Positions 1 through 12,094 of a DNA stretch of 64,000 bases are shown here, in pieces. The stretch is from Prinsepia uniflora. Lineage: Eukaryota; Streptophyta; Magnoliopsida; Rosales; Rosaceae. The notes under the pieces were generated by a model. The model did not search any database. It was not told the origin of the DNA and saw only the letters and a program-made list of their open reading frames with translations. How positions within the stretch are numbered: the stretch's first letter is position 1; every line of letters starts with the position of its first letter. Location: NCBI GenBank assembly GCA_032719365.1, contig CM064872.1, positions 18,569,572-18,633,571 of the forward strand. Direction: 5' to 3'. The translations under genes and the position numbers were made by a program.

Positions 1-330
1 TTTTCTAATAATTCAAAATTTTCCAACAATTCAAGAATTTATAATAATTTCCAAAATTTTTAATAATTCAATAATTTCAAAATTTTCCAATGATTCAATA
101 ATTTCCAATATTTTCCAACAATTCAATAATTTATGATAATTTCCAAAATTTTCAATAATTCAATAACTTGTAATCATTTCCAAAAATTTCAAGAATTCAA
201 TCATTTCCAATAATATTCAAAAATTCCAAAAATTCAAGCGTTTCCAATAATAAAAAATCAATTCAATAATATCCAATAATCAATTTAATAATCAGTCTAA
301 TAATCAATCCAATATTCAAAGCAATAATAG
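1..330. repeat. AT-rich low-complexity repeat
   Basis: The stretch is built of degenerate short units of the type ttccaataattcaata, almost free of G. No reading frame or RNA gene is visible. It leads directly into the ordered 110-bp repeat that follows and uses the same vocabulary of words, so the two are probably one degenerating satellite-like block. Confidence 0.8.
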
Positions 331-640
331 CCAAAAATCAATCCAACAATATTCAATAATCGAAAATAAAATACATAATTAAAAATTCAAAAATGAAGCA
401 TAATGTAAGGGACTTACAAAGCAATAATATCCAATAATAAACAAAAATCAATCCAACAATATTCAATAATAAAAAATTAAATACATAATTAAAAATTCAA
501 AAATGAAGCATAATGTACAGGACTTACAAAGCAATAATATCCAATAATAACCAAAAATCAATCCAACAATATTCAAAAATCAAAAATCAAATAAGTAATT
601 AAAAATTCAAAAATGAAGCATAACGTAAGGGACTTACAAT
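331..640. repeat. 110-bp tandem repeat, about three copies
   Basis: The word gaagcataaygta followed by ggacttaca recurs at 395, 505 and 615, exactly 110 bp apart, with the intervening AT-rich text also repeated (caatccaacaatattca in each copy). The first copy is about 20 bp shorter. The array stops at a short purine-rich segment (641-719) that holds nothing recognisable and then abuts the 5' LTR of element B. Confidence 0.85.
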
Positions 641-3600
641 GAGGAAGAGAGCGAGTACAATAGAGAGAGACGAGCTCATGCACAATGGGTATGGATCACG
701 GTTAGGGTCGCGGGTTGGGTGTAACGACCAGTTCTGAATATCTGAATTTAATATTAATTAATTATGAATTTAGTATGACTAACCGTGGATTAGTTGAGAG
801 AATTCAAACGGACAGTGTAAATGATCATTTTTCCCTTTGAATTGGGCAAAATGATGACTTTTGACCTGGGGAGTCAAACGTACGAGGACCGATGATCATG
901 ATGTAGATCGGGACGTCACGAGTCCTTAGACAGGCGACACATTGAAAACGAACGTTCGACGGGAAAGATATGGGTCTAAAACGGAAAACGACACTATTGC
1001 ACGTAAACTGAGAATGATATGGGTCTAATTAGCCCATTACCCCAAAAATTGGGATCCTATTTTGCCTTCATCTTCTTTGATCGTTCAAACCCGTAAACCT
1101 ATACCCGTACACCCAAAACCCACACAAACACCCTCCCATCTTCATCGTTTGCTACTGACCCGTGAACAAAATGAAAAGAGGAGGTCGAGACGATCATGGA
1201 GGTGGCCACGACGGTGGAGGTAAGCCCAAACCCGAAATACCCAGTTTTGAGCAAAAATGGTGAGTTGAGTTTTAATGAGTGTCGATCATTTTGGTGGCTT
1301 GGATGTTGTTCCTGCAGGTGAGACGAGCTCAGGGAGCTTGGAATCGAGGTGAACGGTGGCTAGAGCTGGGAGCAGTTGACGGAGAAGGTTGGCTGGTTTG
1401 ATCTTCGATCAAGAAGGTAATTCTTCATGTTATTCTTAGATTTCTAGGTTAGTAAATCAATTAGGAATGATTAGAAGAAGCCTTAGGGATCAATAGGATT
1501 GGAAATGGTAGAGGAACGGCTGAGAACCGGTCTCGTCGGTCTGGTCGAACCTAAAACCAGTGGACCGGGTATAGATCGGGTTCAGTGAAGGTTGAAGACA
1601 ATTGTAGCAGGCACGTGGGCTTTATGTGCAACCGCTTGTGGCGGCACGTGGGGGCGCGTGGGGTAGAGTTGGTGTGACGACCTGTCCCTAATTTTTAGGT
1701 TTAATTAAGACTAATAACGGATTAGCGAGACTAATCGGGGATTAGCGAGACTAATCGGGGATTAACCGAGTATTATCGAATGTTCAGGAAAAATTACAAT
1801 TTTGCCCATAAACGAGGGTAAATAGTTGACTTTTGACCCGGGAAGTCCAACGGCTGAGGGCCAAAGACCATTACGTAGATCGAGATGTCACAAGTCTATA
1901 GACAGGCGAAATGTCAAAATTAGACGTTCGACGGAGAAGTTACGGTTCACAGAAGTTCTGGGGAACAACATACATGCATTCCCCCATTTCTTTGTTCGTG
2001 CAAACCAAACCCACCCAAACCTGATCTCACCCAAAAGCCTGGAACCCAAATCCATATCCCTTTCCCTATTCGATTGTGTGTGAGGACAAAGTGAGTGAGG
2101 GACTGAGAGGTAGCAGCAGGGCGGCCAGCCGCCGTGGTTTGCGGTGGAACACCCAGAAAACCAGTAAACCGATGACCCTTATATTTTGAAATTCCAATTT
2201 TAGTTTTGGGACGTTTTGAATTGGTTTTGATGAGTGTGCTACACTTCTGGGACGTGGACGAGCTGATGAGGATCGAAAGGGAGGAGATTGGACGGTTGAA
2301 CACCCATGGAGGGACGGCCAAAGTTTGGCCGTGTGTTCTTAAATCCAAGGTACCCTCTTCGATCGATTTTTCTTGTGTTTTATGACCTAGATTGATAGGA
2401 AACCTTGAGACAAATAGATTAGAATTGAAAGGGAAGGAATCAGATGAAAAATGGGAGAGAAAACATGCTGGACCGGTCACGCCGGTCGGACCGAACCAGA
2501 ATTGCAAAACCGATTCTGACTGGTTCAGTCGTAAGGTTGAAGATGCTACTGTGCTTGCGTGTGAGTCACACGCGCAGCGCCTTTGGGCGGCGGGTGGAGG
2601 CGTGTGCAGCACTATTTGGGGAAGGTTCCAAAATGTAATATTATCTATTCGATGTAACGAACATTTTGGGACTGGTTCGAGTCGATCGAACATCGTCTCG
2701 ATATAGTTCGGGAGGCCCGAAGGTTTAAGATAGACTTTAAAAATAGTTAAAAATTAGAGAAAATTACGGGGCTTTTATGAGGGGTTAATTAAGTAGTTAG
2801 TAACCCTGTATTTTGATTTGGATTGGTTTTATGGTTTTATGGTTTTATGTCGTGCCTATACGTGCTGTGTTTTCTGTGGTGATTTAATGAATGGGTTTTG
2901 GATTTGGAAATATGAAATCGGGCATGAGATCCATTTGATTGGAAACCCTCGGACTTGGAGTCCATTTGATTTCACGAGTATTTGAGCTGAAAGCCCATTT
3001 GAGTTATACGATCGAGTCAGGGGCCCCGTTGGTTTACGAACTCAGGCTTGAGGCCCAATTGGTTATGAAATCGGGCATGAGGCCTAGTTCTGGTTTATAA
3101 ACATGATTTCAGATCAGGGACCCAAATGGATTTGGATTTACGATGGTTTATGGAAAACCCAGGCGAAGCCCTTTGAATGGTTTTGGAAATGAAATTTGAA
3201 AATGGTTTTACGTATACCATCCTCGTGAATGGATGCCCTCTAGACGTCTCGTAGTATCCTGGAGTGGTGGGTTGTCTCCTCCAGACATCTCGTAGTATCC
3301 TGGAGTAGTCATGGGGCAATTACCTGCGAGGGGTCATTGCACGGAGCGACCGGTCCTTATAGTGACTCAGGAGTAGAGATTGCCAGAGGTTAAAACCTCC
3401 CCCGAGGGAGGGTCATTGATCTGTGGACATTGACCTTAGTGGACCATGGGGAGACTTGGGATTTGAGACCTCGGGTAGCATGCGTAGCTTGGAATCGTGA
3501 CAGTGGTATGGTTGTGACATCTCGGATGTCAGTTGGTTTTTGGCCTGAGTCCCACATGTACTGGATTTGGGCTGAGACCCAAGCGATTTGATTTGGGCTG

Positions 3601-3730
3601 AGAGTCCCTACTGATTGGGTTTTGGGTTGTGTCCTACTAGTATTGCTTTGGGCAGTGGCCCGTATGATTGGTTTGATTCACGGTTTGGGCTAAGACCCTA
3701 ATGGTTTAATTATTGATAAATGGTTTTCGA

Positions 3731-3777
3731 ATGCATGCATGCTTTTTAGTGAACAACATAAATGTCTTTTTATAAAT
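3731..3777 (+). promoter_or_regulatory. Putative LTR C core promoter: RY motif plus TATA box
   Basis: ATGCATGCAT at 3731-3740 is followed by TATAAAT at 3771-3777. The same pairing occurs in LTRs D1, D2 and D3. CATGCATG is the classical RY element bound by plant B3 factors; use as a promoter here is inferred. Confidence 0.45.
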
Positions 3778-3941
3778 GTTTTTGTAAACTGTTGTTTTGT
3801 CCACTCACAACTTTCGTGGTTTTAATACCCTTCAGGTTGATCGTGGATGCGGGCTGTAGCGGAGACCGAGACATCACATTGTTCATCCAGATCCTGGCGT
3901 ACTCTGGAAGCCCGGTGGGGCTAAAGTCGGAACATTCCCTT

Positions 3942-3962
3942 GTCTGACACTTCGTGTCAGAC
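3942..3962 (+). other. U5 hairpin of LTR C
   Basis: GTCTGACAC (3942-3950), loop TTC, GTGTCAGAC (3954-3962): a perfect 9-bp stem just upstream of the LTR end. Diverged LTRs keep the two arms with longer loops between them, which suggests an RNA structure. Confidence 0.6.
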
Positions 3963-5599
3963 GGGATCAGGCGCGTCCCGCGTTAATCCCGGGGGGATTT
4001 AGGACGGGTCGTGACAGTTGGGGGTCATGGTCAACATGTAATTTTATCCTTTCGATATAACGAACATTTTGGGACAAGTTTCGAGTCGATCGGACATCAT
4101 TTCGATATAGTTCGGGATGTCCGAAGGTTTAGGATCGTGTTTAAATACGTTTAAAAATCTGGGAAAATTATGGGGATTTAATGGAAGGTTATTGGAAGTG
4201 TTAGTGACCTTAGAATGTGATTTGGATAGGGTTGGGAGCTCCGGTGATGATGATTTAGCTTGGGGAGGCATATGGCAGGCATATCAAGGGGGCAGCATAG
4301 GACGGTCTGTGAGTGGACTTTTGTTTTTTAAATATGATGCATGCTCAAATATTTTATATGTTTTATATCTATGATTTGAATGCCTTGAATACGTATATTT
4401 GTGGTATTTATGATTTACGTATTTGAACGTATTTCGAGGCGTATGGTTTTATGTTGAATTTGTATGTGCTTGTGTTTTCGGTGATGGTTTGATGAAATGG
4501 TTTTTGAAAAGATGAACTCAGGAATGAGACCTATTTGGTTTGGAAACTATCGGACACTAATTCCATTTGATTTAATAAGGCATCATGCCAAGGGCCTAGT
4601 TAGTCTGCATGATCGGGCTAGAGGCCCAGTTGATTATGATATCAGGCATGAGTCCCATTTGTGATTTATAAATGTGATTTTGGGTTTGGAGACCCCACTT
4701 GGATTTGGATTTGAGAAATTGGATTTGTGAATTTACGATGTTTTTATAGAAATCTCGGGCATATGCCCTTTGAATGGTTTAAGATGATTTATGAAATGTT
4801 TTCCATATACCATCCTTATATCTATGGATTGTCTCCTCTAGTCGTCTAGGAAGCTGGAGTGGCCATGACGCATTGCCTGCGAGGGGTCACTGCACGGAGT
4901 GACCAGACCGTATAATGACTCAAGAGCAGGATTGCATCACATTTGGGACGTCAGACATCTGGGATGTCAGAGATTGACTCGGGTTGAGACCCCAGGTAGC
5001 ACGCGTAGATTGGACCGTGACATGACGTCTGGGACGCCATGCGTCTGGGACGCCAGGTATCTGGGATGTCGAGGATTGGTATATAACGGTATTTGATGGA
5101 ATTTTGATTCATGGCTTTACTGGATTATATATTTGGACTTCAAATTTAATGGATTTATGAAATGGTATTTCAGTGTTGGTGGTTTTGGGCAGTGGCTCAC
5201 GTGATTGCATTTACGGTTTTGGGCTGAGTTCCCACATGGTTGAATTTATGGTTTTGGGCTAAGGCTCAAATGATTTAACTAAAGTAAATAGTTTGATTAT
5301 TGGTGTTCGAATGCATGCATGCTTTTTAGTGAAGGGCATAAATGTCTTGTTATGAAATGCGTTTTGATTAAACTATTGATTTTTCGTCCACTCACAGCTT
5401 TTAATGCCCTTCAAGTTGATCTCAGATGCGGGCTGTAACATATACCGAGACATTGCACTCCTTCATTGATCCTGGCGGGCTCTGGAAGCCCCGAATGGAC
5501 TGCGGTTTCAAGTTATCCCTTGTCTAACACTTCATGTCAGACGGGAGCATGGCACATCCCGCGTTAATCCCGGGGGGATTTGGGATTGGTCGTGTCATG

Positions 5600-5611
5600 T
5601 GGTATCAGAGC
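5600..5611 (+). other. Primer-binding site of element B
   Basis: tggtatcagagc lies two bases after the 5' LTR. It is the standard plant LTR-element PBS complementary to the 3' end of initiator Met-tRNA, and it fixes the element as plus-strand. Confidence 0.92.
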
Positions 5612-8600
5612 ACGGTTTGCTCTTGTGGTACGTGCAGGTCGGGGTTGTGATGTCTCTACGTGGTAAACCCATTATCAACCTGATAGTTAGAATGTCGGTA
5701 TGATAATTAGTGGGAATGAATCATGGATAATTTTAGTTCGGCATTTCACGCCTATGTATGCCATAGTTTTGTTGTGGTTTGACAGTGTGGGACCCTATTG
5801 AGGAATGAACGTAACAGTGCTTTAGAGTTTTGACCGTGGGATGGTTATGTCTGGATATTGCAGGATTGGATATGACGATAGTGTGGAGTTGTGACCATTA
5901 GATGGTCAGGTCATGTTGAGTTGGGAATTGTGCTACTGAGAACAGCCGCGTTTGAGAAACCCTAGTATATGATGTATGGTTTGGAAATGTGAGTCGGCGA
6001 GTGGTTTGACTTTGGTGACTTTTTGGAGTCGAGATCGTTGGTCGGTCATGTCATGTCAACTTTGGTGATTGTGCGACAGGGTGCAGCAGAGGTCATGGAT
6101 GACCTACTGGATGGCTCCGGTTGAGTCTAGTGGAGACTACGGGGATTGACTAGCCTGACACTAAGTGAAATGATAGGATCTGATCCACAAGTGCGTCTAG
6201 ATGCGGAATCTCGATAGCGATGTCCGGTGGTTGAGTTAGCACGAGATTGTGGCAGGCACTACCATCGAGGGTAGATGTAGTTGTGGTTGTTGAGAATCGG
6301 GGGACGTTCATGGAACGTTCATTTTCTTGTATGAATTGTCAAGACAATTGTACCCAGAGTCGATGAGTTGAGGGTGGCAGAGTTCCTCCAATCTAAGCAG
6401 AGATTGTGGATTCTCACTCGATATGAGATGAGATTTAGTTTGAGTCTTATTCGCACGCTGTGTGCTAGTGATTGCGATGAAGATAGGAGACATTGAGCCA
6501 CGAGCGGAGGATGTGACTCAGTTGTGATGTGCTTGGGTTCGGTGTTGACCTGACGATGAGGATTCGTCAATTAGTGTTAATTCGTGGGAATTGTGTCGAG
6601 ATGATAGATATGATAGTGATGGAATGGATATGATCCATTAGTGGTTGAGATGTGTTAGGCAGAGTACCAACCGTGATTGAGATGACTGATGTGATTGAGA
6701 TGACTAAGTGGTGATTAGATGAAACGGTATATACGGATAGGCAAGTTGGGGTACCAAGTTAGCTTGGTACGGAGACGTGGTTGATGTTCGAGTGAGTTGG
6801 TTCCAACATGGTTGGAACTTCGGAATCAAGAGGAGTTGTGATTGAGACAATGGAAGGTTTGCTTGATACCGCATTGGTGATGGGTATTCCGAAGTCGCAG
6901 ATGGTGAGTTCTCATTTTCTGCTCTTTAGCAGATGATGCTTGGTGGCACCAGATGGGGTAACTATAGTAGATTTGTGGTTGCATTCACGTAGGATAAATT
7001 TTGGTGTCATTGTCTTGGATCTTCCTTGATTTTCCCTGGGTGGATTGACACGGATCGATATGAGGTAATTGGAGAGAACCCACAGTCTAGATGTGTCTTG
7101 TCTTTAACTGATATTTTTAGATGTGAAATTGGTTGAGGAGTAATGTGACTGTCAAAGAATTCAAAGAGGGTGTAAGACCCTATGACCTGAAATCTGGTCG
7201 TTAGCTGAGAGTGAGCATGTGTGGATCCTAGGTGGATCAGGATTGCGATGTGGATCAGGATCGTGAGGTTGAGGATATAGGGTGTTGTGACGATCGAGGA
7301 TCGTGATGTTAATGATCGGGTGATGTTGTGATGAATCTGCACCATGATCTTGATGATCAGGTGATGTTGTGGGGATTGGCTTCCTTATGAAGTCAATCGA
7401 ATATGATATGGTAGATGAATGAGTAGATATCTGACAAGTTCAGATCGGTACGTCTCGAGAGACGTGGGTGAGATTGGTTACTCATTAGACGTGAATGGGT
7501 ACGCCTTGGTGGATAGGCTTCGGATTGGCGTGTATTGGATGACATGATTTGGGAGTAGATATTTTGATGCTAGTCGGGTGACCAGGGGTCTCGGAATGGA
7601 CACGGAATTGGAGTGTATGATCTCTCTGGCACATGATTGGACAATAGACTTTAGAATTGTGATTAGCTACGAGCTATGTACTAGGCTAGTTGGTGGATGA
7701 ATGTACATACTGGGTACGTTGAGCGAGGACTGATACTGGACAGGCCTGAGTGGTGCCTGGTGGCAGTATATAGGATGTACTAGTGGTATATTGATGAACG
7801 TGTTGGTAATCGGCTTAGTTCCGAAATCATTGGATTGGTTGAGAACGTGGACTGGACATTGGATACTATGCGCTAGGCCAGAGTGATTTTGATGGGTTCG
7901 GTGATCGTATGAGCAGGTGCTTAGAGCCGTGGATGGCTAGTGGAACCCTAGAGTGGAGATGTGTTGTCACTGCTGGGCAGGTATTCGATGGGGTCTAGTT
8001 ACACAACAGTCGAGTGAGATTCACTTCATCGTTAGGGGGTCCTATCGAGCTGATTTTAATGTATAGTGAAATTTAAGGTAAGAAATCTTTGCTGCAAGTT
8101 CCCAGGTGAGTGAGGCGTGGATTGTGTATCCACAAGTGAATTGAGTTAGTGGTTAGTGTAACCACGGGTTGCTTTGCGTGAAGTTACAGCTCGGTGACTC
8201 TCACCAGCGTCATGGATCGCTAAGGGAGTTGACTGATGTGAGCACTGAGACCGATGAATGTTACAGGTTTGAGCTTGCGTTGCGAGGTGAGATCTTGTCA
8301 TTGATCTTACATTACATTGAGGGAGTTTTGGGTACGAGGTACATTAGTGCGACTCTAGAGTGAGTCAGAGTTGTGTTGGTGATTCGAACTGTGACTATAG
8401 AGCCGTGAGTGTCGGCTTAGTGCGACATTTTGGAAACCTGCGAGAATAAGTTGAGATTTGGTGATTTCCTGTAGGAGCAGATGTTAGGGTGGATTGGTGA
8501 CCGAGAAGAACCATCAAGCAGAAAAGCTACATGTGTCAGCGTAATAGTGGAATTGTCAAATGGTATTAACTCGGAATATGTGATCAATTTCACTCGAAGT

Positions 8601-8767
8601 GGTCGAGTGTAGACGATGCGACGTGAGTATTAGTGGAATGTCTGGGTTCAGACAAGTATTGTGCCAGTTAGTGGGTATACATGTGTACACACGATGTGAG
8701 GCCGAATTTGCTTTCCACAAGGTGGATGTTGAATCAAGATAGTTGGAATTTCGAGAGCAAAATTATT
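5612..8767 (+). other. Internal domain of element B, no pol
   Basis: About 3.2 kb of GT-rich sequence with no sizeable open frame in the element's orientation and no RT, protease or integrase motif. It is nevertheless conserved: patches at 5998-6040, 6250-6330, 7366-7400 and 8270-8320 reappear in the same order on the minus strand of element F (49125-49170, 48870-48940, 47840-47880, 46670-46710). Conserved order without coding potential is what a family of large retrotransposon derivatives shows. The short frames scattered here do not match between copies and are taken as chance. Confidence 0.7.
8169..8363 (+). pseudogene. Degraded gag fragment in element B
   Basis: The open frame contains TDECYRFELALRGEI (8250-8294), close to the capsid segment of E (TDKCPRFELGLRGEI, on the minus strand near 54180) and of A (around 16000-16030, also minus strand). 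Text before it, KLQLG, is comparable with the LQLQLES of E's gag, so the order is gag-like. Outside this patch the similarity fades. It lies only about 0.4 kb from the 3' LTR, far from the normal gag position next to the PBS, so the intervening DNA has been rearranged or acquired. It is too short to make a functional capsid. Confidence 0.55.
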
Positions 8768-8780
8768 TAAAGGAGCAAGG
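8768..8780 (+). other. Polypurine tract of element B
   Basis: taaaggagcaagg lies one base before the 3' LTR start at 8782, the expected place for plus-strand DNA priming. It is interrupted by pyrimidines and so looks degraded. Confidence 0.55.
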
Positions 8781-8781
8781 T

Positions 8782-9241
8782 TGTAATGACCCGTCCTGAA
8801 TATCAAGATTTAATATTAATTAATTATGGATTTAGTATGACTAATTAGGGATTAGTTGAGAGAATTCGGACTAACGGTGTAAAATGACCGTTTTACCCTT
8901 GGAATTGGGCAAAATGTTGACTTTTGACTCGGGGAGTCAAACGTACGAGGACCAATGACAGGAGGCATGTCGAAAACGGAGGTTCTACAGGTGGGTCTAA
9001 AATGGAAAACGATACTATTACACGTAAACTGAGAAACTGACACATGTACTATTTGGATTGGGAAATATCTAGGTTGGACCCACCAGATGAGTGACAAGTG
9101 TCACTCATCTAATTGGCCTATTACCCCAAAAATTGGGATCCTATTTTGCCTTCATCTTTTTTGATCGTTCAAACCCGTAAACCCATTTCCGTACACCAAA
9201 AACCCACACAAACACCCTCCCATCTTTATCCGTTGCTACTA
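8782..9241 (+). repeat. 3' LTR of element B, first part
   Basis: Starts tgtaatgacccgtcctg and matches 720-1160 of the 5' LTR until element A begins. It carries about 55 bp more than the 5' LTR around 9040-9115, including a perfect 12-bp-arm palindrome (9085-9110). Confidence 0.85.
9085..9110. other. Palindrome in B 3' LTR
   Basis: AGATGAGTGACA (9085-9096), two-base loop, TGTCACTCATCT (9099-9110). A longer version of the same palindrome lies in the LTRs of E, and a shorter one in those of F. The B 5' LTR lacks it. Confidence 0.75.
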
Positions 9242-12059
9242 TGACAAGACCCATCCCGATTATCCCTCGATAACTGTGAAGGATGCTGCTCCCGTCTGAA
9301 AATAGCTCTAAAGTGCCAAAAGTAGCCTTACATATATACATATACAACATAACAAACGACAAACATTATCATACAAGGGATAGTTAAGTCTTCCAGGATC
9401 GTTGACCTCACAAGTTTGACTAGCCAACAGGTTTACAGAGCATAGGTAATATTACAAGTAGGGATCAAAATCATACTCTGTAAAGTGTCTGAGTGCGCAA
9501 CAGTCTACTTATTCCTCTGCCTCGATACTAGCCCCTGTACCTGTGCACTGGCCTGGAGGGTACATAAAACATCAAAGGTGCGAGTGGACAAAAATAAATT
9601 TTTAGAAATACATTTATCCGAATACATTCTTACCCTCCAGTTTCGCAAACATGCATGCATATCATAAAGAATGAGTAATAACATGGAATCAATCACATAA
9701 GAACAGTTGACCAATAAAACCAAAACATGTTTTCTCATGGTCCATAAAACTCATGTTCATCAAATCAGTTCATAATATAAAGTATCTGGACACAAATATC
9801 AATAAATCATCATAATACCACCAATCCTCAATACCCAATATCAATATCCAAGTAACCTGTCACGATATCAATGCAACGCGTGCAACTCGGGTGTCTCATG
9901 TCCGAGTACCTCCCCAGGATCTACGACGTCTGGGGTGATATCCTCTCTAGGATCTACGACGTCTGGAGGGTATCATCATAAACTCACACTCCTGAGACTG
10001 AGCCTCCCTCGAAGCTACTCATCTCCAGGCAGTGGATCGTGACTACTCCAGGATCTACGACGTCTGGAGGAGACCATCAAATCACAGAGGATGGTATATG
10101 TGGAACAGTCACCAAATCCAGTAATCTCATTTTAAAACCATTCAAGTCTCAAATAAAATAAAAAACATTTCAACAGGGCCTCTGCCCGAAACATAGCTTT
10201 CAAAAAGTAAGTTCCACGAATCCATCATAAAACAGTGTCCAGAATTCACTATACAAATCAAAATCATCAATTTAATCATATTCACATGTGACTCCAAATC
10301 CGAGTCAAAATTACTATCCAATTGGGTCTCAAGCCCAAAATATCATTTTCATGAAAATCAGTGCAATCACAACCTTAATTGCCACTTTCACATAAATCCA
10401 TAAAGTATATCCAAAATATTACAATTTCATCAAATCAATTTCCCGACTCATAATCCGAGTCAAAACCAATCTTAAATCCCGAGCCTTCGCCCAAAACAAC
10501 AATTTCACAATTTTCTCGAAAATTGTACCCAAAATTAATATAAAATAATATAATATTTCCAAAATTCGGAAATCATCATATCGAAACATCAATCATACCA
10601 AATCATTTCAAATCATCTCATAAAGAATTTAAAACATATATGCATGCATTCAGGGTAGAAAACAAAAGTCCACTCACACACTATCCAGATTGTTCAGTGT
10701 CGAGCTGTTCGTTCTCTTTCGACGTCCTGGGAATATTCCGGCATGTCAAACAAAGTAATTTAAGGTCACTAGGTTATCACATAACCCCACATACGAATTC
10801 CATAATCGTCGAAATTTAATAATATTATTTAAACATAAACTATACGCTTCGGGTACTCGAAACTACTCCGAATCCATATCCGATTGACCCAAAACCAACA
10901 CCACTAGGTTCGTATCATCGAGAACATTAAAAAGTATGTGGGACCCAAAGTCAGAAACCCAGCCACGCGCCCTCACGCTCCGTGCACAGTACTGCTACAG
11001 TATCATCTCTCACACCCGATTACCTGATAAACGGGCGGTGAACCCACGATCAGACCCGGTAAAATCTTCCTCAATTCAACCTCAATTTCTTTCGTTCTTT
11101 CATCTAATCTCATCTAACCTCTCTTAATTTAGGTTCTGTAACCTTAATTGTTCCAATTACAACTGAAATCCTTACATCCCACGATAAACCTTCAAACGGG
11201 TTTCATGATTGGGTTCATTCAATTCGTCCCAGTTTTCCAAATTAATTTACACAGAGAGCATCGTGAGAGTGAAATAAATAGTTTTACATACTCAATTTCA
11301 CCAATTCTTACCTCCAACTATTCGAACCCAAGCTCGATTTTGAGCAGAAATTGGAGCGCCTCTGTTCTTGCTCAAAACATCGTCGTTTTCCTTCGTTTTG
11401 TTGTGTACTGGTTCGAATTGGTCTCAGAAAATCGAATCAAATCTCAATTTTGATCCTTGAGGCTTAGTACTCTCAGTTCTAATTTTTCTTTGTTTTTCAA
11501 ATATTCGAATACGGTTTTCTCCTTTCTTCTCTGGCTCTTGGATTTTTTGTTCTATCTTAACCTCTCAATTACTCCAAGTTTTTCAGACACATTAAATGGT
11601 CTCTGGCTGGTCTCTAGCTGGATCAAAGAAGATTAATTTCTCTGTTTTTGTATGTGGATTTGGTTTAAACGGTGAAAGATTTTCAAACGGTGGAATGGGT
11701 GGTGTCAAAGACACTCAGCCCTTTCCTTAGGCCGCCAGGTGTCCCAAATCAACAGCAAAGTCTATCACTATGATAATTCAGCTAAAGTTTTTTATTTGAC
11801 CATTTTACCCTTCCCGTAACAAATTACCATTTTGCCCCTGAACTTCACAGACCCGTAACTTTTTCATCCGAGCTCCATTTTCGACGTGCCACCTGTCTAC
11901 GGATTCAGCGTCCTGAGATCTACACAATGGTCCTCAAAAAATATACAAAAAGTATTCCAAACAAAAAGTCAACCTTTAACCACACCCCTCCAAGGGTAAA
12001 AACGTCATTTTACATATTATTTGATAAGTTTACATACTTTGGATTTTCGGGGTGTTACA
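9242..12059 (-). repeat. 3' LTR of element A
   Basis: Runs from tgacaagacccatcccg to ggggtgttaca on the plus strand (TG..CA). It contains two ATGCATGCAT motifs (near 9651 and 10640), three copies of a ggatctacgacgtctgg word (9915-9933, 9949-9966, 10046-10069), and GAGTC or GGGCT-type word pairs seen in the other LTRs. No gene is present. Confidence 0.9.
9915..10069. repeat. Short hairpin word repeated three times in LTR A
   Basis: ggatctacgacgtctgg occurs at about 9917, 9950 and 10050. The third copy is flanked to give ctccag...ctggag arms, a short hairpin around the palindrome GACGTC. Related words on the opposite strand occur in LTR C near 3240-3310. Confidence 0.65.
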
Positions 12060-12072
12060 ACCTCCCCCCCTT
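12060..12072 (-). other. Polypurine tract of element A
   Basis: On the minus strand this reads taagggggggaggt, directly before the 3' LTR. A strong, uninterrupted purine run in the expected position. Confidence 0.85.
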
Positions 12073-12094
12073 AAGAAATTTCGTCCCCGAAATT

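Larger units (their letters stand above)
1673..4016 (+). mobile_element. Solo LTR C (gypsy type)
   Basis: A 2344-bp unit that starts tgtgacgacctgtcc, ends ggacgggtcgtgaca and is flanked by a perfect 5-bp duplication GTTGG (1668-1672 and 4017-4021). It has no PBS, PPT or coding sequence, so it is a solo LTR left by recombination between the two LTRs of a full element. The insertion is proven internally: the homologous stretch of B's other LTR, around 19880-19895, reads straight through without it. It carries a 9-bp-arm hairpin (3942-3962), an ATGCATGCAT motif at 3731 and a 21-bp direct duplication near 1720-1770. Confidence 0.92.
720..5597 (+). repeat. 5' LTR of element B (split by solo LTR C)
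   Basis: Begins tgtaacgacc and ends gattggtcgtgtca, followed after two bases by the primer-binding site. Without C the LTR is about 2.5 kb. The same start is seen at 8782. Near its end are the block of LTR promoter and U5 words shared by all families here: an ATGCATGCAT motif at 5311, the phrase ccactcacagc, and the stem-forming text around 5520-5545. Confidence 0.85.

Noticed and set aside
1947..2693. 248-residue minus-strand open frame
   Set aside because: Lies inside solo LTR C, antisense to it, with no recognisable domain; the homologous LTRs do not keep it.
1673..4016. DNA transposon with terminal inverted repeats and 5-bp duplication
   Set aside because: The ends are inverted over about 15 bp, but the same ends occur on LTRs that flank PBS, PPT and gag-pol in this window, so it is a solo LTR.
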